DNA from: Mesotaenium endlicherianum | Taxonomy: Eukaryota > Streptophyta > Zygnematophyceae > Zygnematales > Mesotaeniaceae | Direction: 5' to 3' | Length of the DNA: 64,000 bases | Assembly: GCA_009602735.1 (NCBI GenBank) | Contig: WELA01009032.1 | Location: forward strand, 72,955-136,954 | Part shown: in pieces, positions 10,541 through 22,853 of the stretch | Layout: each line of letters starts with the position of its first letter | Numbering within the stretch: position 1 is the stretch's first letter | The notes under the pieces: model-generated | Told to the model about the DNA's origin: nothing | Seen by the model: the letters and a program-made list of their open reading frames with translations, nothing else | Database searches by the model: none | Program-made: the position numbers and the translations under genes

Positions 10541-13500
10541 CTAGGCCAGCAGCAACGCGGCCGTGTGGTTGAAGCCACAGCTGAGCTGGACAGCTCTCAG
10601 AGGCCGTGCAATGGACCCGCCGGATGCGCCCGTAAGCAGCACGCGCGTTGGCTCCTCGTAGTCAAACTCGTTGCCAAGGCCCTGCATGCATGCACACAGC
10701 CGCCTCATCAGCAGCCACTCGACGCCTCACTTGGACACGACAGGCTACCCCCCCACATCCATAGGCCACTCTACTCACGCATCGATCTTCCTAAACATGC
10801 CTACCCGTCTCGTGCCCTTCTGGTGTGCATGCCGGCGAGCTTTGTAGAGTGCCCGTTGACAGCAGCATCCTCACAATGCGCGCGAGCAGTGCGCGCACCA
10901 AGGACCGCAATTCCCTATCAGCCCAGGCTGGCGGTGGCTCGACATTGCCATCAGAACGAAGGACACATGCCAAGCGACTTCCCTCACTCAACCTGCAAGA
11001 GGGCTGGAGGGCGGGGGCCAGGAGCGGGCGCACCCACCAGCTGGCCACCGGACGACAGGCCGTCGGTGGAGTAGGAGCCCTGAGACCCTCCCCAGCCCCA
11101 CGTGTATATCTGCCCGCTAGCTGCACCCATTGCCACACGGCGCGCACACAGCAGGTAGTAAGTTGGCTCAAAGCACAATTGCGGAGAATGTTGAGAAGAG
11201 AGGGGAGGGCACCAGTACAGAGAAGATGAGGTACCTGTGAGAGCAGCCGTGTGCTTCCATCCGCACGCCACCTGTCCCAGGCAGGCAGGCAAGCACAAGG
11301 TGTGACACGAGTGCATGCAGGGGGAGGTGGGCGGGGGGGGAGGAGCAGTGAGTGGGCAGCGGCAGACCTGCGTGACCGACAGCGGCAGGAGCGCTCCTTC
11401 CACCTTGGACGGCACGCCCGTGTAGCTGCCCCTCTCCTTCCTGCCAGCGCCCCGTGCCCGGAGTCCTTGTCAGCACCAGCTCTCATGGAATTTATTCTGA
11501 GAGGAGCAGGAGCAAGCGTGGCAGCGTACGCACCCGAGGCCGAGGCAGCCATGCTGATTGGCCCCCCAGCTGTACACTTCCCCGCTCACTGCCCCCCCCC
11601 CGTCCCATCCGCTCCCCCCATGAGTAATGCTGAGTGTGTGTGTCCAAGACTAGCGCACAACACATCCCTGGCACTCACAGGCGCAAGCCTGCTTACGCCC
11701 ACACAATGGCTCAGCAAGAGGCACCTCCAGGCTCACGGTGGGCTAGACCGGGCTCTCCCGTGGGCACCTACACGTGACAGCCGCCATGTGAGACCCGCCA
11801 CACGCCACATCCGCCAGAGGCGGCAGGTCGTCCACCAGCTGCGCGGCATAGGCGTCCCTCTCGTGGCCCAGGCCCTGCCATCCGCGCCCGCATGCACGCC
11901 CATCTTGTGAGCATGCACACACACGCGCGCGCTCGCACGGGGAGACGGGGGGTGCAAGAGAGTACCAGCTGCCAGAAGCGGCCGCTTCCAAACGTGAAGA
12001 GCTGGCCACCCTCTGCCCCCGCGGCCCCCCCAACCCCAACCTCTTGCGTGAGTGAGAGAGATCTGATGGGGACAGCAGGCGTCCAAGCTTCCAAGGTGGG
12101 TGTGTGACAGGATGCGCACCCTGGATGCATGCGGTGTACGCGTGGCCTGCTGCCACCTGGCTTATCTGCACTCTCCCAAGAAGCGTCACATGTGAGAGGA
12201 AGCGAGGGAGATAGTGCATAGGGGAAAAAGAGGCAGTATCTGCCCCAATCAGAGCAGCAGCAGCAGCAGCAGCAGCACAACACGCACAGACACAATCAAA
12301 CACACCTTGAGGTTCTCCAGCGTGCGAACGCGCGTGGGCACCCGCTCCCTGCCCGTTGTTATCACACCCGCAGCAGCAGCAGCAGCAACAGCAAAGCCGA
12401 TGTCAGCACACTGACTTTGCGGCGGGGCGGCCGCATCAGGACAGCACAGCACAAGCGAGAGAGGGAGACAGCGAGCATACGAGAAGCGGCCAGCAAGGCG
12501 CTGGAAGAGCGTGGGGCGCCCGTGGCCCAGCCTGCCGCTGCCGCCCGCGCCCCACGTCAGCACATCCCCCTCCTCTGCTCATGCCCAGCCCCACACATGT
12601 CGTTTCAAACGGGCAGCACAGTTACTCACTCACACGTGCGTTAGGGACAGGGAGAGGGGGCGGAGGAGGGTGGTACCAGTGAGGGCAACCGTGTGCTGCG
12701 CTCCCAGCGCCACCTGGGCCACGCGCTCGCCCGCCAGCTCCGCCACCCTGGCCGGTTGCCATGGCGACTGGCTTCCCCTGCCTGAGGCAGCAACAGCAGC
12801 AGCAGAGGATGGCGAGTGAGAGTCGCGGCAGTGCCATGCGTGGCAGGACACTGCTCAGGTCTCACAGCCAGCTGGCGGCAAGTACCAGCAGAGACTCCCA
12901 GCTGGCCCGCGCTGTTGGCCCCCCACATGTACAGCCTCCCGTCATCTGCACCCCCCACCCTCATCCCACGCCCACCTCAGCCGCGTGTCACTAAGTGCCT
13001 GGCAGCTGGGTTGTGCCGAGCAAAAAGGGGGCCACTCACCCGTGATGCACGCCGAGTGGTGGTGGCCGGCAGCCACGTACCTGGCGCCACCTGGTAGTCC
13101 CTCGACCTCCACTGGCTTCTGCAAGTGCAAGCAGTTGCCTTCAGTACAGAAAGTGACACACCCATGGCAGTCTTGCTGCAAGGAGTATGCAAACGGAAGG
13201 GTGAGCAGGGAGGGAGGGAGACCCGCCTGCAAGTAGGGCGTGGAGGGGCTGGACGCCAGCTGGCCGCAGTCGTTGAGGCCCATGGCAAACACTCGGCCCT
13301 CGTCTGCATGCGTGCGCGCATGCCCGTCAGTCAGCCAGCAGTCCGTCCGCGCAAACACATGGTATGCACTGGCTGGCTGCTGGAGCTCAACTCTTCTGAG
13401 GGGGGCTCACCCGTGAGCACCAGGGTGTGTGCTCCACCGCACGCCACCTGGCGCACCATGAGTTTGTCCAGTGCACCACACACAGTAGGCACCTCCCTGG

Positions 13501-13678
13501 ACCGATCGTCTCCAAGTCCCAGTCTCCCAAAGTCAGCGTTTCCCCATAGTGCTACAGAAGTCCCACTAATCTTGTCGTCCTTCCTGGCGCGCGGGCTGTT
13601 GCTCAACAACCTTCGATACTCTCTCAAGTAGGAAGCTGATGTTGACTTCGTGCCTACATTACAAACCCGCTGGATCAT
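10541..13678 (-). CDS. RCC1-repeat seven-bladed propeller protein, 15 exons, probably organellar
   Basis: Fifteen exons keep phase throughout: 13678-13411, 13303-13227, 13118-13040, 12945-12886, 12781-12677, 12574-12481, 12348-12306, 12165-12120, 12012-11966, 11874-11772, 11588-11534, 11425-11368, 11271-11235, 11120-11038 and 10681-10541. They give 1296 bases, or 431 residues. The propeller repeats are plain: ALWGNADFGRLGLGD, ACGGAHTLVLTG, AAGHHHSACIT, YMWGANSAGQLGV, LGAQHTVALT, LTWGAGGSGRLGHG, AAGHAYTACI, LFTFGSGRFWQLGLGHE, ACGGSHMAAVT, YSWGANQHGCLGLG, ACGWKHTAALT, YTWGWGG and CGFNHTAALL. The Arg/Ser-rich start (MIQRVCNVGTKSTSASYLRE) resembles a mitochondrial presequence, and the C-terminal GNEFDYEEPTRV recalls the plant RUG3 / animal RCC1L group. 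That assignment is from memory and moderate. The intron after exon 2 appears to use a GC donor (CAG|GCGGGT); the others are GT-AG. Confidence 0.85.
12253..12279. repeat. (CAG)n microsatellite in RCC1 intron
   Basis: About eight CAG units lie in the intron between exons 12348-12306 and 12165-12120. On the coding strand it reads CTG. A second, shorter run lies near 12370-12392. Confidence 0.8.
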
Positions 13679-14657
13679 ACTGAAACAATTGCATGTATAT
13701 TCAATCGGTTAGAAGCAGACCTAGGGCTAAAATTTCTAATCCAGTGGTCTTTGCCAGAAATGACTCAGAAATTCTTTACTTGAGAGGTTCAAAAGAGAAG
13801 AACGATTGTCTTTGTACGGCATTGGTAACGCTATCCGACCAACCCGAGGTCACAAGTCTAAGGTTCGTACTGTCCTTGCCGTGCTCTCTCAACCAAGGGC
13901 TGCATGAGCACCAAGTGTAAATTGACCCACTCAGTGCCTCACTGGACATATTATAAAATCCACCCTCTATGGAGATATTACGTTCGCACAGGCAGTAAAC
14001 ATGGAGATGTTAGCAGTAAGTATGGAACATTTCCCACCTTTCCGAGTGAAGCCCAGGCACCCCCCAAGTTAATCAGGATCTTTGTAATTGCTGATATCAG
14101 GAGTGTCGACGATACCCGGTGTTCAAGAGTTCGGACCAACGACGCCAGGTAGAATGCATCGACGTGCATTACCTGGCAGCCATTGACGCTTCACAACGAC
14201 TCCCGTTTGACTTCAGAGCTTCCCGACGAAGCTGGCCACATCTGCCCACAACTGCCTAATATGAGCGGACGACGTCGACACGGTATTCGCTTTGTGACCA
14301 AAAAAGCACAGTCGTGTGTGTTAGCATGTGTTAGCGCCTCCGAAACGTGAAACCTTCAGGCATCTTCTGGCATGCAACTTTGCTCAACAACGGGCGTTTA
14401 TGGCTGAAGCACCAACTCTTGCAGACATCCACGCTCGACCTAGTCCGTGTTCCCTTCGCCCTTGAATTCCGCTAACAGTGAGAATAGTGCGTGATCTTGA
14501 GCAATAATATATTCAACTCTCGAGACCGCTAGAGGACCCGCCGGTTTCAAGTCAAAGAGCACAACCTGTATAATCTCTTAGGCCTATAAAAGGATCAGGG
14601 ACTTTGACCCGCTTTAGTTAACGAGTTGCGCATACGTATTGAGGTGGAAGGCCGCAG
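13679..14657. promoter_or_regulatory. Bidirectional upstream region of the RCC1 and DOHH genes
   Basis: The two coding sequences diverge and their start codons lie 979 bases apart, so both promoters must sit here unless they overlap the transcribed regions. No other coding signal was seen. The DOHH side has a clear TATA element (separate entry). Confidence 0.55.
14585..14593 (+). promoter_or_regulatory. TATA box of DOHH
   Basis: TATAAAAGG stands 73 bases before the DOHH start codon, the expected position for a transcription start around 14615 with a short leader. Confidence 0.6.
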
Positions 14658-17062
14658 ATGGCTGTCGACGCAGCCCCAGAAGCCGTTCAAGAGTTAAGAA
14701 GGCGTTTACTGGACGTATCATCGCCCATTGCACGTCGCTTTCGGGCCCTTTTCTCTCTGCGAAATCTGAGGGGGGCGGAACCCAGGGACGCTCTGATAGC
14801 AGGTCCATGCCGCTCCTTGTCAACTTTTCGACTGTCCTCTTCCTTCATACTCACTTTGAGATCGGCATATGCAAAATTCCTGCTTTATCACCAGCAAATT
14901 GGACTTTTGTGGTGAGCAGTGTTGGACATAGCAGGTTCTTGTCGTTGGGCCAGCTCTTCTACTCACCGCACGGCTGTTAGAAGCTCTCCTGCAGCAGTTT
15001 TGAGACACAACGCGGGCTAGGAAAGCTGGTGTGTTTTCAGATGGAGTGGCTAACGGTTAGCACACCTCTTCCCGGGCGAATGTCATCATGCAGCCTTGGA
15101 AGATGAGTCGTGCCTGCTGGCGCACGAGGCGGCGTTTGCGCTAGGCCAGATGCAGGATCCCGCGGCCGTGCCTGCTCTCAAGCACGTGCTCCAGGAGCCC
15201 TCCTATCACCCCATGGTTCGGCATGAGGTGCGTCTCTCTGCACTCTCTCTGTCCCGGATCGGCAGCGGATGGGATACGCTCATCTCCAAGAGCGCGCGTG
15301 CATCCCCTGGAAGCAGAGCAGACTCGCCCCTCCCCCTGCTGATGGCCAGTGGTGGCAGCTGTGCAGGCTGCAGAGGCTCTGGGGGCCATAGGAATGCCCG
15401 AGTGCCTCGCGCTTCTCACTCAAGCGCTTGCTGACCCTGCCCCCGAAGTCCGAGAGACGTGCCAGCTGGCACTCAAGCGCATTCAGCATTCTCTGCGAAG
15501 TCAAGTGGGCGGAGCACAGGAGCATGCCAGCTCGCTAGAAACTGAAACTGCGGGCAGTGGCCATGAAGCGGCCGCAGGAGAGAACGAGGCACCGGCAGGC
15601 AGGGACGGGCCGGGGCAGCAGCAGCAGCAGACAGAGATAGAGAGGTCGCCGTTCATGTCGGTGGATCCTGCACCGGCTGCCGCGGCCTCTGTGGCCACTG
15701 CTGACTTGAGGTGCACTTCTTCCTCTCCTCTCTCCCCCAAGGGGCAGCTGGGCCGTCTGCTGGGGTCAGGCCAGCCCAGCCCAGCCCAGGCGCACTAGTT
15801 TGACCGGCAGTGACTGGGTGGCGGGTGGCGGGGGGGTGGAGCAGAGCGCTGCTGCTGGCGGACGGGGCGGACATGTATGAGCGCTACAGCGCCATGTTTG
15901 CGCTGCGCAACCGCGGCGGGCGTGACGCCGTGGACGCGCTCGTGGCCGCGCTCGCCTCCGCCGCCAGCGCCCTCCTTCGCCACGAGGTGGGGCGTGCAAT
16001 CCCCACCCGTTTATGCGAAGACTTCCATCTCCAAAAGTTGCCCAATGGCGTGCTTGGTCCCCCTGCTCTCCATATCTCTCTCCCTCTCTCTCACGAGTGG
16101 GCTGTGTGGGTGGCGTCATCTGGACATTGCCAGGTGGCGTACGTGCTGGGCCAACTGCAGGACAGGGCGGCAGCGGACGCACTCGTGCGCGTGCTGGCGG
16201 ACGCGGCGGAGCATCCCATGGTGCGCCACGAGGCGGCGGAGGCTCTGGGCTCCATCGCTGGTATGGCCCTGCCCCTTGCTTCTTCCGTGCTCTGCTCTGC
16301 CGCCACGTGCGAGGTGCACTCTCTCTGCCTGGGATGTGGGCAAGACCGGAGGCAGTTGTCCTCCTTGCATGCCTGCTTTGCCAAATCCGGGCCTGGGGCT
16401 GTCAGGCGGACAGCTCTGCCTGGTCGGTCGGCCGCCCCCTAAGCATTATCATCATGCTGCATGGCCCTCCCTTGGCAGCCCCACCTTGGCAGCGTGGAGA
16501 TTGTCTGAAAGCAGTGAGTGAGCCCGCTGTTTGGCAGACACGGAGAGCATAGCTCTGCTGAAGGAGTACCAGCGCGACCCGGAGCCCATTGTGGCCCAGA
16601 GCTGCGACGTGGCGCTGGACATGCTCCACTTCGAGCTGCAGGACAACGCCTTCCAGGTGGGCCATTGACACATCTTTCTCATCTTCTTTGCACATGCTTG
16701 GGGTGGCACACCTAGCCACCGTAGCAATGCATGCAGCTGTGTCCGATATCTGCTGTACAAATGTACGTGTCTGTGTGTATGTGGTGCAAAAGGCATTCTC
16801 TCCAATTTAAGCCTTTGTACTCGGCCAGTAGCCCTTAATTTTTCTTATTTCAAAGTCATGGCTTTCCGATTCGAGTCAGGTTTGTCTCCATGAGCAGCTT
16901 TACTTTGGCAAGTGCTTGCTTAATTTGAAGTCGCACACAATGGCGACGCTGCATGGAGATTGTACCCTCCTCAGATCTGTTCTGACGCTGTCTGATGCTT
17001 TCTCCTGGCAGTATGCGGACGTAGATGTGCCTAGTGTGACTGCAGTGGCTGCTGGCTGCTGA
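14658..17062 (+). CDS. DOHH: Deoxyhypusine hydroxylase
   Basis: Seven exons in phase: 14658-14802, 15094-15227, 15367-15710, 15845-15986, 16134-16260, 16538-16656 and 17012-17062, total 1062 bases, 353 residues. This HEAT-repeat di-iron enzyme hydroxylates deoxyhypusine in eIF5A, the last step of hypusine synthesis in the cytosol. All four His-Glu iron-ligand pairs are present: residues 59-60 ([15 protein letters not shown]), 92-93 ([13 protein letters not shown]), 254-255 ([15 protein letters not shown]) and 287-288 ([15 protein letters not shown]). The two symmetric halves start at [13 protein letters not shown] and [16 protein letters not shown]. The ending DNAFQYAD resembles animal DOHH. 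The linker between halves, residues about 140-205, is some 50 residues longer than usual, low in complexity (Ala, Gly, Glu, a Gln run) and ends in the conserved [10 protein letters not shown]. The start is the first ATG in frame with the family N-terminus. Confidence 0.95.
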
Positions 17063-19312
17063 CCTTGCCTCCACTCTAGTAGTGGGCCATTTTGGAGAGG
17101 AAAGGAGAGAGGATCTAAGGTTCTACCAGGGGAGTGTGGAGCCTTCCTTGCCTCGGCCTTTTCAGTCACCTTCTCTCGTGGTTGCCAAGTCTTTACGTCG
17201 CTAGTCAGCACTGACTGGCAGTTTCAACCCTCGAGGTATTCCTCGCAAGAACGGTGCTTTCACTATGCGCTTCTTGCAACATGAGCACTGCGCACACTGT
17301 CTTCCCAAAGATCCACGTCCCTTCCGCTTGAAAATCGTACTGCTTGAACCCCCATGTTTTGGTCATTCAATTGCACATGCCTGATCGGCTGACTGATTTA
17401 CTTCCAGTTGCGATTGAAATGACGGACTTACTACTCACTGGCTACTATCTTGTCGTAGGCCTACAAGCATCTTGTGTCCGAATTGTGATTTGCATGTAAA
17501 CACGTTGATTGCATGTGAAGTAAACTAATAATGACTTGCCTTTGGCACACCTTTGTGGTAAGTTACACCCAAAAATATTGATGCATTGGAGCACAACCTA
17601 AGACACAAGATAAAGAACACTATTGTAGACTCTTTGTATTATAATTCACTAACTGCAAAACCACAGGAATCTGCTAACGGGTCATTGTGGATGTAAGAGG
17701 CAGACACCATAAGTGCCCGATGGATATGCACAAAGCTAAGGAACAAGGTGGAGCCCCATGTGTGGATGCTCAAGACAATTGGAACTTCGAAGAGCAAGTG
17801 GTTCATATGTGATTGCCGAGATTAAGGTGTTTCAATACATCATGCATTGCATCTCTACCACTTGGATCGAAGTATAACAAACCACTATTGCGTGTATGTT
17901 GTATCCCTGTGCTCAAAGAAAGGAGGACCTTCCAAGTGGCGGAGAAGGAAAATATACACTCCAAACTAGTTGCCACAATTCGATAGGGTGAGGGGTTGGG
18001 AGGGCGCGAGGGGGAGGTAAGAGAATCTATTTGAGTTGGTCGAGTGGAGGACATCAAATCAAGCCAACACTTGTTAACTATACATGCTTGACATGAGCGT
18101 AGTAGGTGGTAATAGATCCAATCTACCTCAAATACATTTGATGGTTGGTGATGGCTATGTCGTGCATCAAGAGGTCGTGCGTGCCTGAGCTATGAAGGAC
18201 ACAAAATAATAGGAGTCCCTTAGCATTTGTTGCTACAATGATGAAAGCAATGCCTTAGACATGCTCACGGGTTTTAATATACTACACTGACAACAAGAGG
18301 GAGCAAAAGTTGCAATATCCTTATTAGTGGGTGTGTACTAAGTGTACCCTTACAATGGGCAAGTCAAAAACCATAAAGAAAACAACAAGCTCAAGCATGT
18401 TACCCACGTGTTTACCAAGAGTTCAATCCTTCTCAGGATTCAATTGGCATCCCGTTTGTCCATTATAACTTGGTTCGCCGTGATCCACCATTGTACAGTC
18501 TTTTCCGCGTAGTTCTTCTTCCTCGCGTAAGTCCGTGGCATAACAATCCACTTTCCCTATGACCCTCTTGCTGAGACACACCATCTTAACATGAACTTTT
18601 CTTGCTAGCTTGCAGTCATACTACTGGTAAGTCACTCTCTGCCTTTGAAGGTCAATAACCATTCCCAGCAAAATCGGCGCTTCTTTTCTCAATAAAATAT
18701 CGCAATTTTTTTCCTCTGTGAAAGTGCATATTATCATGAGCATCGCGTTCTTGGATTTCCCTGATTTAATTGCTTATTGGTAATGTCGCAGGCTTTTGCG
18801 GCTTTCTCGGATTCAGTCCGTAGGCGGAAATTAATTTTGTTGCAGATCCTTCTTACTTAGCCGTAGTGCTTTAACAACTGTTTTCACTAATACAATTGTC
18901 AGTGCTCCTGTGCCCAACAAGATGATTCACGTCGTCATTTACCTTCACGTTTCCCTCCTTGTTTTGCACTTTGACAGTGTTGAAGTTGGCAGGTTGTGAC
19001 ACGTTGATTGCTCCTTCCTCAGCTTCTTCTCTTTTTTTCTTTTTTTCTAAATTTGTTCTTAATCTCTTCAACTATAGTTGGGAATTTTATTCCACAATCG
19101 GCTAGTGAAAACATGGGCATGAGCTGCATTCAACTTTTCACCAGTGCTTGCAATCTTCCCTATGAGAAAATCACGGATTTGCACAGACAGGACTTAGTTT
19201 GTGGCAAATGAGCAATCTCTTCTTCGATGATAGTGATTCAAAAGATCTAAGGAAGATTTCCAGCGTTCTTGGGCAGCAAGCAATTATGATCAACTGTTGG
19301 TGTCAAGTTTGC
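17063..19312. other. AT-rich intergenic DNA, nothing recognised
   Basis: This begins with the 3' side of DOHH. GC content falls sharply and open frames are short and without family resemblance. It is probably old degraded repeat, but I could not assign any part to the element families found further right. Confidence 0.4.
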
Positions 19313-20202
19313 TGTAACGGTTCTAACTTATGAGAGAATAGTGAGGATCTTTTCTAAGCTTTTCATGAAGGAGTTGTGCGAAATTTGGACAAAAATGCAA
19401 TGACGAGAAGAGGTGTTCTCAGAGTTGCACTGAAATTGACTCTGCAAGTATTTATACTTGCCAACGCGAGCCATTTGAGTGCGCTTGGCACTCCTGCGAC
19501 ACCTATGTTAGGGAGTTGTGACAGGACAATTGTACCTGTTGAACGTGACAACCCAAAAGATCTACCTCTTCACGTGACATGTGAAAGGAGACAAACCTCT
19601 CCTTGGGAGGTTTCGTTATGACTCTTGGCTTATGCTAGGAGACTCATGACTTTACGTAGGTGTCATAGTGCCCTTTGCTAATATAATATATATCCGTAAT
19701 TTTATCTTATATATTGCGGTATGTAAATATGTATTATACTCGATATACAAAATACCGCGCTATGTACTTTTGTATTATACTTGATAATACAATGTATATA
19801 GCAAAATTAGTTGGTGACTCCCGTAGGCCACTTCAAAGGTGTTTTCTTTCGGGTTAACGATCGTCGTTAACCGAAACAATGACAATCATTATCCGAAATG
19901 ATGAAAGTCAAAATAAAGGAATTAATCATCGATTGATTAAGTTATTCCATCATAATTAATCAAGCTAATGTTATGAATTTTTATGTCATACTGTTGCAAA
20001 GTAATCGAGTTACTTTACGATGCTTTTTGCAATAGCATCTTGGTCGTTTTGCCAATCGACCAGGATTCGTCAGCACACGCTTGTGTCGATTAATCCATCA
20101 AAATGCAGTCATTTATCGACTAATATATCGATAAATAGTATAATGTTTTTTAGGTAATCAGGAAAACGTCCCAAATACGCCTAAAATGCCCAATTCGTTA
20201 CA
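19313..20202 (-). repeat. Family E 3' LTR, 890 bp
   Basis: It is bounded by TGTAAC and GTTACA. Read on the minus strand it starts like the solo LTR at 43909 (GGCGTATTTGG then ACGTTTTCC, ATTACCTAAA, TATACTATTTAT). A TATA motif (AGTATAAATACTTGC, minus strand, around 19445-19460) matches the one in the other copy. It lies directly after a polypurine tract, so it is the 3' LTR of the minus-strand element. Confidence 0.8.
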
Positions 20203-20218
20203 TTCCTCCCCCCTAAGA
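20203..20218 (-). other. Polypurine tract of family E element
   Basis: On the minus strand, TTAGGGGGGAGGAA abuts the TGTAAC start of the LTR, the expected primer site for plus-strand synthesis in an LTR retrotransposon. Confidence 0.75.
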
Positions 20219-22160
20219 AGAACTTAACGTCCTCGTTAAGCGTACGTCTTATAAGTCGTGAGGTGTCAATACTTGCCTTAGCTAGCGTAAAACACAAGGT
20301 GAGCGAATGGACTTTTCATCATCGTGGGGACGGAAAAGAGCGGATATTTGCGCACGTCTCTTTTGCGTGTGTTCATTGCATTACAAATTGCGCGTGGTAG
20401 CACACTTGCCTGGGCGTAGAGCTTGCTGAGTAAAAGCCCATCGTAACCACTACTGCATGAACCAGGTCACTACAATTTAGTAGAATTTGTCCTTAGGTTC
20501 GTACGAGTCCCAACGGAAGTCGTAATCTAGCCATGTTATCAAAAGTTCCACACGTGGAGACTTATGACGAGTGTAACGATGTCCTAAGACTTCCTCCACA
20601 TTGCAGGCTGTATCATCATCGGCGAGTTCCAATTTTGGTGCTTGTGGCTGATAGCGGCTGTCAAACCTAAACAGCTTTGGTAAATCGACATGGAACACAG
20701 GATGCGTTTGCCCCATGGTTTTTGGCAAATCAGGTCGGTATGCAACAGGTCAAACCTTTGCAGTAACGACAAAAGGGCCTCCTCATCGAAGTAGAAGCTT
20801 GCGCTTTCCTGGGTGCTTGAGTTGTAAGTTTTTGGTTTTGCAAAAGCATCATAATGCCAATCTCAAAATTTAGCTCAATCCTGTGCGTATCAGCAAACTT
20901 TTTCTGTCGATCTCGAGCAGCGGCTTAAGCCGATTTTGCCTGTTTGTGCATCTTTTGAAGAGCATGAACAAAGCGGCGTGCACTTGGAACTCTCATGGTC
21001 GACATTCCCACCTGACCGGGGAGTGTGCGCATGTTTTCCATGTCTTACTTTCTTGATATGCATTATTAGCAGCGAACTCTGCAACTGAAGGAGGGTATCC
21101 CAGCTGACTGATTGAGGTTTCACCTAATGCTTGAGGGACTTCTCCAAAACAAGGTTCATTGGTTCTGTCGAGCTATCGGTCCAAGGATGGAAGCTAGTTG
21201 ACATCGTAAAGATTGTGCTAAAGTATGAGCAAATTTCCTGCCAAAAGCGGCTCGTGAATTTACTATCACAAATGCTTATGATTGCTTTGGGCATGCCATG
21301 TAACTTGAACACGTGATCAACGAAGAGACGAGCGGTCTCCTTTGCAGAAAGTGATGGTTTAGTGGCCGCAAAGTGCGCCATCTTAGTGAAACGATCCACG
21401 ATTGTTAACACCCCATTGTCACCTGTATCGCTGGTAGGCAATTCAACAACAAAGTCGAGGCTTATGCTTTCCCAAGGAGCACCTACAAGTTCCAACTTCC
21501 AATGGATGCAACTTTTCAGGCGGCAACAAATTGCTCGGTTTAATCCTTTGACATATTGCGCAGATGGTGATGTACTCGGCGACACCAACCTTGAGAGACA
21601 GCCAAATGTACTCTCGGCACAAAGCGTGTGTGATTTTGGTAATTCCATGATGAATCAAGTAAGGAGAGCCATGCGCTTCCCGTAGTAGCGCATATCTTAC
21701 TTGGCCTTCTGGGACCACAATGCGCCCATTGTGCCACCAAAATCGTTCTCAAATGTGGAGGGTGAATGTTCTTTCCTTTTGTCCATATTGTCCATCGTTA
21801 CGGCTACACCGTTCAAGCCAGTACCCAGGAGATCTAGGGAAAACGGATCTTTGACTTTGCCCTCGTGAAACAGATGATGCAGGTCAAGTGTAGCCAAGGT
21901 ATGCCAAAAAGAATGTGCCCGCGTCACCAGGCGTGGTTACAGCTGTCGTCTGGGGGGGTAACTATGACGTCCTTATAGATGACCTTCTCTACCCACTCGG
22001 TGTTAAAATAGACTTCTGGCACGCTCATCTTAGCTAACTAAGTCTTGAGTTTAGCAAGCTCAATAATCAGAGCATTGTACTTTTGGTTTCCTTTTTGGAG
22101 ATGCAAATTGCCCTTTGTTAAGTCACTTTCTTTATTGCCTCTTGTATGGCGATATTGACC

Positions 22161-22853
22161 TGTAAGATCATAGAATCGTAGAGTGCATTTTTGGTCATTT
22201 TGATATAAACTTCGTTGAATTTGGTAAAGTATTAAGAAAAATATGGATTTTTGAAGTTTATTAAATTTAAAGGTTGGTCGTTGACTGTCCTTAATTCGTG
22301 GTGAGTGCGACCATCGGATTGATTGACAGCGTCGAGCAATCTGGGCCGTTAGAGTAAATTTGAACCTTTACGTAATTTCGGCTGAGGCAGAGTGCCGACC
22401 AAATCGATTTAACTAGAAAGTCTCAGATTAGCCTAGCGTGCCTACGTTGGTATATTCTAGATATTTCGATGCATGCATGTGGACGTCAAATCAACGCGAC
22501 ACGTCGGATGAGGCTGATCTGGCCTACGCATGAATATTCTGGAAGGGACAATTTGACACACTTAGAAATTTTGTTGCTAGCGGCCCTCCCTCCTAGGGGC
22601 GAGCGGTCGTCGTAGAAAACTATAAATAGGCATAAGTTCTTCGTTTCTTATCAATTTTCACTTCTGCAAATTTTTACGAGTTTGATGAGGCCTTTTATCC
22701 TATTTCATTTGTGAGCACTTTCTTGCTACTCAAAATGGTGAGTAATTTTCTTAAGCTTTCTTGGTGATATGTTGCTGCACTCTTTAGTATGATTGCAACT
22801 AGTGTGGTTCCTCGTGAGTCACTATGCATCCACTAGGGCACTCCGCCCCTTTC
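22161..22853 (+). repeat. A4 5' LTR (family A, short variant)
   Basis: It starts TGTAAGATCATAG and runs to the conserved LTR end CTAGGGCACTCCGCCCC, where a CACTA-like relic is inserted. The last few LTR bases reappear at 24576-24578. The LTR promoter TATAAATAGGCATAA is at 22621. Confidence 0.8.

Larger units (their letters stand above)
19313..22160 (-). mobile_element. Family E Ty3/gypsy chromovirus, partial fossil (3' LTR, integrase, chromodomain)
   Basis: Reading on the minus strand, from right to left: a zinc-binding integrase N-terminus (around 21718-21540), an integrase core (about 21540-21124, with FVVELPTSD, TIVDRFTKMAHF and LFVDHVFKLHGMPKAI), a C-terminal region with a divergent chromodomain (about 20640-20477, VEEVLGHRYTRHK), a polypurine tract and the 3' LTR. 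Upstream pol, gag and the 5' LTR are missing where the A4 LTR begins at 22161. The fossil is broken many times and looks old. Its LTR is clearly kin to the solo LTR at 43909-44812. Confidence 0.8.

Noticed and set aside
17803-18057. Short minus-strand frame in the AT-rich region after DOHH
   Set aside because: 85 codons, no motif or neighbour to support it; probably chance or a decayed repeat.
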